Assembly (NCBI GenBank): GCA_004556755.1
Contig: SFFW01000011.1
Span: 1-49,633, forward strand
Direction: 5' to 3'
Length of the DNA: 49,633 nt
DNA from: Clostridiales bacterium
GTDB taxonomy: Bacteria; Bacillota; Clostridia; Oscillospirales; Oscillospiraceae
Made by a program: the position numbers and the translations under genes. The notes below the pieces were generated by a model. The model was not told the DNA's origin. It worked only from the letters and a program-made list of their open reading frames with translations, and did no database searches. Each line of letters opens with the position of its first letter. Within the stretch, counting starts at the first letter, position 1. Of the stretch, positions 1 through 6,324 are shown piece after piece.

Positions 1-307
1 TATATTCGCACATACGTCACAGTTCTCCGATTGCCACATTCTGTTATATCTTGTTATCAGATTTACTTGCCCTTGTGTTTGCCCTTATCAGCTTCCAAGG
101 GAAGAATAAAACAGTGTGAAATCGTATAATAAGTTAAGGTGAGCATTTTGCGATAAACCCTTAATTTTCAAGGCTTTTGGAGGATTTTATTAAAACCCTG
201 TGAGGGTTAATAACCACTTATAAAATTGTGGTTTTCAAATTGGAATTTGCTTAATCAGATTGCCTACCGTTATGTCCCCGCCGTGTTGCATCAATTCGTG
301 ATTACCA
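1..307. other. AT-rich non-coding stretch
   Basis: No open frame with a plausible ribosome binding site is seen. The only structure is a pair of short stem-loops: AACCCT/AGGGTT at about 194-208 and AACCAC/GTGGTT at 212-233. They lie downstream of the leftward arsC remnant and could be a leftover of its 3' end. The stretch is clearly richer in A+T than the rest of the window. Confidence 0.5.
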
Positions 308-809
308 TCACAATAAATTAATGCTTGCTTTTAATATTAATATCTTTTCTTCGATTTTTTTGATAATAATTTTGAATTCTTCATCTGATTTCCCTGTGGG
401 GTCTTCCAATTCCCAGTTATCATCAAACGCCCTGCCGATAAATGGACATCCTACATTACAACCCATAGAAATTGCAATATCGGGATTCGGAATATCAGTA
501 ATTCGTTTCGAATACTGTGTTTGCTCCATATCTATTCCATACAGTTGTGTGATGTTCTGGGCCATGCATATGACAAGATGGCATAGACATCATTTTTTCC
601 ATAATGTCAATGGGGTTTTTAGAACTACTGTTAAAGCATATTGAAATAATCTCGTCCATTCCGCTTGTATGGCACTCATCGCAAACGAAATGACCTTTTA
701 CGCATCTTGTTTTGCTGCTTTGCTTTTTATGGCAAAGTTCACACTCCATCAGCTCATCAGTCTCAATGTATTCAAGCGGTGCTTTACAAATCAAACATTC
801 TTCGTTCAT
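308..809 (-). pseudogene. Chimeric remnant: DUF5714 N-terminus joined to ArsC C-terminus
   Basis: Two reading frames overlap here. The first starts at 809 (MNEECLICKAPLEY) and carries Cys pairs CLIC, CELC and CDEC followed by MPSCHMHGPEHH, which I recognise as the first ~88 residues of DUF5714 proteins. The second frame (about 565-308) gives LYGIDMEQTQYSKRI, then SMGCNVGCPF and EDPTGKSDEEF, the C-terminal half of thioredoxin-type arsenate reductases (low-molecular-weight phosphatase fold; the second catalytic Cys region is present, the N-terminal CxxNxxRS loop is absent). The frames switch at about 545-560, as expected if one deletion removed the end of the first gene and the start of the second. 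A promoter and GAGG remain upstream of 809. Neither half can be functional alone. Family identification is from remembered motifs. Confidence 0.75.
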
Positions 810-845
810 TCAAATTGCCTCGTCAAATTCAAGTTTGTCGAATAG

Positions 846-874
846 ATTGTATCAAATTGCTGTGTAAACATCAA
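846..874 (-). promoter_or_regulatory. Sigma-A-type promoter of the DUF5714/ArsC remnant
   Basis: On the minus strand, TTGATG (869-874) is followed by a 17-bp spacer and TACAAT (846-851), about 37 bases before the ATG at 809. The promoter appears intact although the gene behind it is broken. Confidence 0.5.
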
Positions 875-883
875 CCAATATAG

Positions 884-919
884 AAAAAACACGATGGTTT
901 TGTATCAAAACCATCGTGC
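884..919 (-). terminator. Intrinsic terminator of tRNA-Leu
   Basis: A near-perfect stem (CACGATGGTTTTG paired with its complement, 890-919) followed on the minus strand by a run of six T. It starts 5 bases after the encoded CCA of the tRNA. Confidence 0.85.
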
Positions 920-924
920 TTTTT

Positions 925-1012
925 TGGTGCGCGAGGCGGGACTTGAACCCGCACGCCCGGAGTGAGCACTAGAACCTGAATCTAGCGAGTCTGCCAATTC
1001 CACCACTCGCGC
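925..1012 (-). tRNA. tRNA-Leu (anticodon CAG)
   Basis: Read on the minus strand, a 7-bp acceptor stem GCGCGAG/CTCGCGC closes an 88-base class II tRNA including an encoded CCA end. The anticodon arm has 5-bp stem CTAGA/TCTAG with loop TTCAGGT, giving anticodon CAG (reads CUG leucine codons). The long variable arm, the D-loop TGGCAGAC and the T-arm GCGGG-TTCAAGT-CCCGC are all present. It has its own promoter and terminator, so it is a single-gene unit. Its 3' end faces the AT-rich stretch with the broken genes. Confidence 0.96.
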
Positions 1013-1029
1013 ATATATGGCGCTTGATT

Positions 1030-1058
1030 ATAATAGCATTTCGGCGCCCCGCTGTCAA
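1030..1058 (-). promoter_or_regulatory. Promoter of tRNA-Leu
   Basis: TTGACA (1053-1058), a 17-bp spacer and TATTAT (1030-1035) on the minus strand, 17 bases upstream of the mature tRNA 5' end: a near-consensus sigma-A promoter, as expected for a stable RNA. Confidence 0.85.
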
Positions 1059-1090
1059 GTTATTTTCTCTGCAATCCTTAACATTTTATA

Positions 1091-1119
1091 TTCACTTTTG
1101 TTTCTGTAAATGCTATAAT
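1091..1119 (+). promoter_or_regulatory. Promoter of the DUF975/MBL operon
   Basis: TTCACT (1091-1096), a 17-bp spacer and a perfect TATAAT (1114-1119), about 60 bases before the ATG at 1180. A short GC-rich inverted repeat (CCGCC/GGCGG, about 1140-1153) lies in the leader. Confidence 0.65.
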
Positions 1120-1179
1120 ACACTCATAATAATACCGTACCGCCGACAGGCGGCACGCAAACTCCAAGGAGGAAGATTT

Positions 1180-1995
1180 ATGCTAAGATTACAGCTCAAG
1201 GCCGAGGCGAAACGGCTCGTTACCTCCGCAAAGCCGAGTCCGCTGCTAATGACGCTGATCTACGTCGGCATCACCCTTGTCATATCGCTTCTCTTAACTG
1301 CGATCCTGAAGCTTTACATCTCCGTTGACGGCTATACGGACGAGATCCAAAGCTCGATGCAGGACGTTGTCCGCAGCAGCGACGTCGCAAGCTACGACGA
1401 GCTTGTAGACGAAATTTACAGCGACCCCGTCGTCAAAGCAAACATACAGAAGCTCGTCGACAGCTACATAAGCTATCTGACCAACCCCGTTGCGGTGCTG
1501 CTCACTCTTGCGCTCATGTTCATATCGGGCATACTTGGCATCGGTTTCACGGTCTTTTCGCTGAACACGACGAACGGCACCTCCTCGTTTTCCGACATTT
1601 TGGGCGGCTTTTCGTTTATCCTGCGGCTGATCCTGTACTGGATACTCACAAGCATCTTTGTTTTCCTGTGGTCGCTGCTGTTTGTCATTCCCGGCATCAT
1701 AGCGAGCTACCGCTACAGAATGGCGCTGTATCTTATCATCGAGCATCCCGAAATGTCGGTGCTTGAATGCATCCGTGAAAGCTCCCGCATGATGAAGGGT
1801 CATAAGGCTGAGCTGTTTATTATGGACCTCAGCTTTATCGGCTGGTTTCTCCTCACGGGACTGCCGTACGTCGGCTACGCCGCTCAGATCTGGGTCATGC
1901 CCTATTATGAGATCACGAACGCCCTGTACTACCGCTACCTGTACGGCATAACGCACAGAGAATACTATGGTTCCCCGGAGGTTAACGCAGCATGA
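1180..1995 (+). CDS. DUF975 family integral membrane protein
   Basis: 271 residues. The start at 1180 is preceded by AAGGAGG at good spacing; further upstream in-frame starts run through the promoter and are rejected. The protein has a basic N-terminus, a first membrane helix at about 24-44, a polar segment at 45-95, then several hydrophobic segments (about 103-128, 143-190, 212-240). The block SRMMKGHKAELFIMDLSFIGW (203-221 region) is the hallmark of DUF975, a family common in Firmicutes with no established function. Its stop overlaps the next ATG by four bases (ATGA), so it is translationally coupled to the ribonuclease gene. The family assignment is firm; the function is unknown. Confidence 0.88.
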   Translation: MLRLQLKAEAKRLVTSAKPSPLLMTLIYVGITLVISLLLTAILKLYISVDGYTDEIQSSMQDVVRSSDVASYDELVDEIYSDPVVKANIQKLVDSYISYLTNPVAVLLTLALMFISGILGIGFTVFSLNTTNGTSSFSDILGGFSFILRLILYWILTSIFVFLWSLLFVIPGIIASYRYRMALYLIIEHPEMSVLECIRESSRMMKGHKAELFIMDLSFIGWFLLTGLPYVGYAAQIWVMPYYEITNALYYRYLYGITHREYYGSPEVNAA

Positions 1996-3593
1996 AGATA
2001 ACATTTTTAGGCGCAACGCATGAGGTCACCGGCTCCTGCACCCTGATCGAGGTCGGCGACAAGAAGGGTCTTGTGGACTACGGCATGGAGCAGGGAAAGA
2101 ACCTGTTTGAAAACGAGGAGCTTCCCGTCTCCCCGTCGCTGCTTGACTTCGTCATCGTCACCCACGCCCACATTGACCACTCCGGCAGACTGCCGCTGCT
2201 TTACAAAAACGGCTTCAAGGGTACGGTCTACGCCACCTCCGCCACCTGCTCGCTTTTGGACATCATGCTTCGTGACTGTGCGCACATTCAGATGAGCGAC
2301 GCCGAGTGGAAGTCCCGCAAAGCCGAGCGCAGAGGTGAGCCGCCCGTAGCACCGCTTTACGATTTGGAGGACGTTCAGGGGCTTTTGCGCTGCCTGCGTC
2401 CCTGCGGCTACGGTGAAAAAATATTCGTAAACGACTCCGTCACCCTGCGCTTTACCGACGTCGGACATCTTCTCGGCTCCGCAGCCGTCGAAATTTGGCT
2501 GAGCGAAAACGGCGTTGAGCGAAAGGCGGTGTTCTCCGGCGATATCGGCAACACGGATCAGCCCATCCTCGTCGATCCCAAGACCGTGGAAAGTGCGGAT
2601 TTTGCCGTTGTGGAGTCCACCTACGGCGACCGCATCCACTGCGCCGAGCGCCCCGACTATGTGTCGGAGCTGGCGAAGATCATCGACCGCACCCTCTCAA
2701 GGGGCGGCAACGTGGTCATCCCCTCCTTTGCCGTCGGACGCACGCAGGAAATGCTGTACTTCATCCGTGAAATAAAGGAAAAGGGGCTTGTGAAAAGCGC
2801 CCCCGACTTCCCCGTTTACATCGACAGTCCGCTTGCGATCGAAGCGACGGGAATCTTCCTGCAATGCGACACGCAGTTTGTAGACGAGGAGATGAAGGCG
2901 CTCATCCGTAAGGGCATAAACCCCATCTGCTTTAACGGTCTGAAGGTCGCAACAACTCAGGAGGAGTCGGTCGCCATAAACAGCGACAAGACACCCAAGG
3001 TCATCATCTCCGCATCCGGTATGTGTGACGCCGGACGTGTCCGCCATCACCTGAAGCACAACCTCTGGCGCCCGGAATCGCTGGTGCTGTTCGTCGGCTA
3101 TCAGGCGGTCGGAACGCTCGGCAGAGCGCTGCACGACGGTGCAAAGACCGTCCACCTTTTCGGTGAGGACATTCAGGTGCTTTGCGAGATCGCATCGCTG
3201 CCCGGCGTAAGCGGTCACGCCGACAAGAACGGACTTATATCGTGGGTACACGCATTTGCCGAAAAGCCCGCACGCATCATCGTAAACCACGGCGACCCGG
3301 ACGCCTGCGAAGCATTCGCCGAGACGCTCAAGTCCGAGGGCTACAACGCATTTGCGCCATACAGCGGCACGGTGTATGACCCTGTCGCCGACGAGTTCGT
3401 GAAGGTCACGAAGGGTATTCCGGTCGAAAAGCCGACCGAGTACAAGAGCCGCCGCAACCCGCTGTACGATGCTCTTGTCGGCGCTGCCGAAAAGCTTCTG
3501 CAGGCCGTCAAAGGCTGCGAAGGCAGATCGAATCGAGACCTCAAGTACTTCGCAGAGCAGATCCGCTCACTTACGGATAAGATTTTGAAATGA
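1992..3593 (+). CDS. MBL-fold beta-CASP ribonuclease (RNA-specificity domain protein)
   Basis: 533 residues. The metallo-beta-lactamase signature THAHIDHSG (H58, H60, D62, H63) would bind two zinc ions. The SGDIGN and VESTYGDR blocks are the next metal motifs, a beta-CASP insert follows from about residue 210, and an RMMBL-type C-terminal block SGHADKNGL closes the active site. This architecture is shared with CPSF73/Ysh1-like RNA nucleases, so an RNA endo- or exonuclease is expected. It is smaller than RNase J and lacks that family's C-terminal domain. It is coupled to the DUF975 gene; whether the two act together is unknown. Confidence 0.88.
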   Translation: MKITFLGATHEVTGSCTLIEVGDKKGLVDYGMEQGKNLFENEELPVSPSLLDFVIVTHAHIDHSGRLPLLYKNGFKGTVYATSATCSLLDIMLRDCAHIQMSDAEWKSRKAERRGEPPVAPLYDLEDVQGLLRCLRPCGYGEKIFVNDSVTLRFTDVGHLLGSAAVEIWLSENGVERKAVFSGDIGNTDQPILVDPKTVESADFAVVESTYGDRIHCAERPDYVSELAKIIDRTLSRGGNVVIPSFAVGRTQEMLYFIREIKEKGLVKSAPDFPVYIDSPLAIEATGIFLQCDTQFVDEEMKALIRKGINPICFNGLKVATTQEESVAINSDKTPKVIISASGMCDAGRVRHHLKHNLWRPESLVLFVGYQAVGTLGRALHDGAKTVHLFGEDIQVLCEIASLPGVSGHADKNGLISWVHAFAEKPARIIVNHGDPDACEAFAETLKSEGYNAFAPYSGTVYDPVADEFVKVTKGIPVEKPTEYKSRRNPLYDALVGAAEKLLQAVKGCEGRSNRDLKYFAEQIRSLTDKILK

Positions 3594-3598
3594 AAAAT

Positions 3599-3631
3599 TT
3601 ACAGCCCACACGCATTGCGTGTGGGCTGTAA
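3599..3631 (-). terminator. Terminator, mainly of the leftward small-protein pair
   Basis: A perfect 16-bp palindromic stem (TTACAGCCCACACGCA and its complement). On the minus strand it is followed by a T5 run, so it should end the transcript of the two small membrane-protein genes. On the plus strand no T-run follows, so it would only weakly terminate the ribonuclease mRNA. Confidence 0.75.
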
Positions 3632-3667
3632 ACTTGCAAATATTAAAAGGAGAGTTACTTATCGGTT

Positions 3668-3856
3668 TTATGCTTTAAGCCCGTACGTTCTGGCTTCCTC
3701 GATGAGGGAGACTACGAACGCTGCGCCGCTGATAAGAGCTGCAACACCGAACACGATATGTGCGGTAACGGTTGCTGCCGTACCCATGAATACTGCGAAA
3801 GCTACTACTGCGACGAGGCAGGCGATTGCGAGTTCAGCAAAAATTTCCTTTTTCAT
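3668..3856 (-). CDS. Small two-helix membrane protein, paralog 2
   Basis: 62 residues, start after GGAGGAAATAGAA. The chain is almost wholly hydrophobic, with two predicted membrane helices (about 7-25 and 32-52), and ends in EARTYGLKA. More than half of its residues match the neighbouring upstream gene, so the pair is a tandem duplication. The shared core is VFG-AAL-SG-AFVVSLI-EAR-GLK. I do not recognise a family. Possible roles include a small membrane regulator or a holin-like peptide, but nothing in the sequence decides this. Confidence 0.72.
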   Translation of the reverse strand: MKKEIFAELAIACLVAVVAFAVFMGTAATVTAHIVFGVAALISGAAFVVSLIEEARTYGLKA

Positions 3857-3916
3857 TTCTATTTCCTCCGTTTCAAATGAACACTGGTTGTTGGTTATTT
3901 ATTAAATCAAACGAGC

Positions 3917-4102
3917 TTAGACCTTGAGGCCCATCTTTCTCGCTTCGACTATCAGAGATACTACGAATGCTACGCCGCTTACAAGTGCCGCTATACCGAA
4001 GACCAGCTCGGCGCCTGCGGTGCTTGCCATGCCCATGAAGCCGGCAAAGATCATTGCTGCGAAGAGGCATACGATCGTGAGTTCGGAAAGAATGTTTTTC
4101 AT
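3917..4102 (-). CDS. Small two-helix membrane protein, paralog 1
   Basis: 61 residues from the ATG at 4102, chosen because GGAGG stands eight bases upstream; an earlier in-frame ATG at 4117 overlaps that ribosome binding site and is rejected. Two hydrophobic helices (about 6-25 and 31-51) are joined by a short Gly/Ala turn, and the end is EARKMGLKV. It is first in a two-gene unit behind a strong promoter, with about 60 bases between the genes and a terminator after the second. Each copy has its own strong ribosome binding site. Function unknown. Confidence 0.72.
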   Translation of the reverse strand: MKNILSELTIVCLFAAMIFAGFMGMASTAGAELVFGIAALVSGVAFVVSLIVEARKMGLKV

Positions 4103-4176
4103 TTCATTTACCTCCATCTATCATTTAAATTACTTGATTTTTTCTTGGTTTTATTTGTTTTCCTCTTTGTGACTAT

Positions 4177-4205
4177 AATATAACTCCAACTTTGTTAAAT
4201 GTCAA
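4177..4205 (-). promoter_or_regulatory. Strong promoter of the small membrane-protein pair
   Basis: A perfect TTGACA (4200-4205), a 17-bp spacer and TATATT (4177-4182) on the minus strand, about 70 bases before the first ATG. Confidence 0.85.
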
Positions 4206-4243
4206 ACAAGTAGTTGTAAACCTCGTTTTAAGTCTTACTTAAT

Positions 4244-4275
4244 ACAAAAAGGCACCGCCTATAGCGGTGCCTTTT
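4244..4275 (-). terminator. Terminator of thrS
   Basis: Stem AAAGGCACCGC/GCGGTGCCTTT (4248-4274) with loop CTATA, followed on the minus strand by a T-rich tail. It begins 17 bases after the thrS stop codon. Confidence 0.88.
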
Positions 4276-4291
4276 CAACATATCAAGTGCT

Positions 4292-6043
4292 TTATTTTGC
4301 TCTGGTTTTGATCTCTTCCCCGATCTTTGTGGCAAAGTCGTCGAGCGCCATTGCGCCCTCGTCGCCGCCTGCACGGGTGCGGACGGAAACGGTGCCGTTT
4401 TCGGCTTCCTTGTCGCCGACGATGAGCATATACGGGATCTTCTGACCCTGCGCCTCACGGATCTTGTAGCCGATCTTCTCGTTGCGCAGATCGGACTCGG
4501 CACGGATGCCCGCCGCCGTGAGCTTCTCCTCAACGGACTTTGCGTAGTCGTTTGCACGGTCGGTTATGGGCATGACCCTGACCTGCACGGGAGCGAGCCA
4601 CGTCGGGAACGCACCCGCAAAATGCTCGGTTATGATACCGATGAAGCGCTCGATGGATCCGAATGCGACACGGTGGATCATGACGGGACGGTGCTTTTCG
4701 CCGTCTGCGCCGACGTACTCAAGCTCAAAGCGTTCGGGAAGCTGCATATCGAGCTGGATGGTGCCGCACTGCCACGTTCTTCCGAGGGAGTCCTGAAGAT
4801 GGAAGTCGAGCTTCGGACCGTAGAATGCGCCGTCGCCCTCGTTTATGATGTAGCTCTTGCCCATCTCGGTGACCGCTTCGGCGAGGGTCCTTTCGGCAAA
4901 CGCCCAATCCTTCTCATCGCCCATGTGGTCTTCGGGCATGGTGGAGAGCTCTATCTCATAGCTCAGACCGAACAGGGAGTAGACCTCGTCAAAGAGCTTT
5001 GCGACGCCCTTTATCTCGTCCTTCATCTGATCCCAAGTCATAAAGATGTGTGCGTCGTCCTGCGTGAAGCAGCGGACACGGAACAGACCGTGCAGTGCGC
5101 CGGACAGCTCGTGACGGTGGACGATGCCCAGTTCGCCGACTCTCATGGGCAGGTCACGGTAGGAGTGCGGCTCCGACTTGTAGACCAGCATACCGCCGGG
5201 GCAGTTCATGGGCTTTATCGCATAATCCTCATCGTCGATAAGGGTGGTGTACATATTCTCCTTGTAGTGGAACCAGTGACCGGAGGTCTCCCACAGGTGG
5301 CGGTTGAGGATGATGGGGGTCGAGACCTCGACATAGCCGTACTTCTTGTGTACCTCACGCCAGTAGTCGATAAGGGTGTTTTTAAGAACCATGCCCTTGG
5401 GCAGGAAGAAGGGGAAGCCGGGTCCCTCCTCGCTTATCATAAACAGACCAAGCTCCTTGCCGAGCTTTCTGTGGTCACGCTTTTTGGCTTCCTCGATGCG
5501 CTGAAGGTATGCGTCAAGCTCGTCCTTGTGCATAAAGCAGGTGCCGTAAATGCGCTGAAGCATCTTTCTGTCGGAGTCGCCTCTCCAGTATGCGCCGGTG
5601 CAGGAGGTGAGCTTTATGGCGTTGCCCTTGACTCTGCCGGTGCTGTCAAGGTGCGGACCTGCGCACAGGTCGGTAAAATCGCCCTGACGGTAGAAGGAAA
5701 TGACGGCATCCTCGGGCAGATCGTTTATAAGCTCGACCTTATAAGGCTCGTCCCGCTCCTCCATGAATTTGATCGCCTCGGCACGGGGAAGCTCAAAGCG
5801 CTCAAGCTTAATTTTTTCCTTGCAGATCTTGCGCATCTCCGCCTCAAGCTTCTCCAAGATTTCGGGAGTGATGGCAAAGGGTGCGTCAAAGTCATAGTAA
5901 AAGCCGTCGGCTATTGCAGGACCTATAGCGAGCTTAACCTCCGGGTACAGGCGCTTTACCGCCTGAGCGAGGATATGGCTCGTCGTGTGACGGTAGGTAT
6001 CCTTAAATTCGGGGTTTTCAAAAGTGTATTTCTTCTCGTCCAT
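4292..6043 (-). CDS. thrS: Threonine--tRNA ligase
   Basis: 583 residues; charges tRNA-Thr with threonine in the cytoplasm. Starts directly in the editing domain (H19 and H23 of HTTSH, later GTCF), followed by the class II catalytic core. The zinc ligands are visible as the Cys of MNCPGG, the His of RHELSG and the His of MIHRVAFGSIERF; the anticodon-binding domain occupies the last ~110 residues. The usual N-terminal TGS domain (~60 residues) is missing, so the enzyme is shorter than the ~640-residue standard form. No in-frame TGS-like sequence lies upstream, where the T-box leader is found. AAGGAGAAAAG precedes the ATG. Confidence 0.97.
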   Translation of the reverse strand: MDEKKYTFENPEFKDTYRHTTSHILAQAVKRLYPEVKLAIGPAIADGFYYDFDAPFAITPEILEKLEAEMRKICKEKIKLERFELPRAEAIKFMEERDEPYKVELINDLPEDAVISFYRQGDFTDLCAGPHLDSTGRVKGNAIKLTSCTGAYWRGDSDRKMLQRIYGTCFMHKDELDAYLQRIEEAKKRDHRKLGKELGLFMISEEGPGFPFFLPKGMVLKNTLIDYWREVHKKYGYVEVSTPIILNRHLWETSGHWFHYKENMYTTLIDDEDYAIKPMNCPGGMLVYKSEPHSYRDLPMRVGELGIVHRHELSGALHGLFRVRCFTQDDAHIFMTWDQMKDEIKGVAKLFDEVYSLFGLSYEIELSTMPEDHMGDEKDWAFAERTLAEAVTEMGKSYIINEGDGAFYGPKLDFHLQDSLGRTWQCGTIQLDMQLPERFELEYVGADGEKHRPVMIHRVAFGSIERFIGIITEHFAGAFPTWLAPVQVRVMPITDRANDYAKSVEEKLTAAGIRAESDLRNEKIGYKIREAQGQKIPYMLIVGDKEAENGTVSVRTRAGGDEGAMALDDFATKIGEEIKTRAK

Positions 6044-6074
6044 TCTCTTTTCTCCTTTCTTTTACCGCCGGAAC

Positions 6075-6300
6075 GGAAAAACGCCCCTGACAAAATGTCA
6101 AGGGCGTAATTGCTTACACGGTTCCACCTTGATTATGGCTCATCATGCGCTTAACGGGCGCGGGGCGAAAGTGCATTTCCTCACTTTGGCTCGGGAGTGG
6201 TACGGTCGGCATTTCGGCGGCTTTCAGCCAAGGCCGCTCTCTCTGTAAAACTGCTCCGCATGTCTCCGTCACGGGTAATAACCCATCGCTGATTCTATGA
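6075..6300 (-). promoter_or_regulatory. T-box riboswitch leader of thrS
   Basis: On the minus strand the conserved T-box sequence AAGGTGGAACCGTG (6117-6130) precedes a terminator stem ACGCCC...GGGCGT (6081-6107) with a T-run. The T-box can pair alternatively to form the antiterminator. The ~150 bases upstream fold as stem-loop I; an ACC triplet at 6199-6201, followed by A, is a plausible specifier for tRNA-Thr. Uncharged tRNA-Thr would stabilise the antiterminator and turn on thrS. The class is certain from the T-box and terminator; the exact specifier is inferred. Confidence 0.9.
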
Positions 6301-6324
6301 TAGTATCACCGTTTTCCCGCAATG

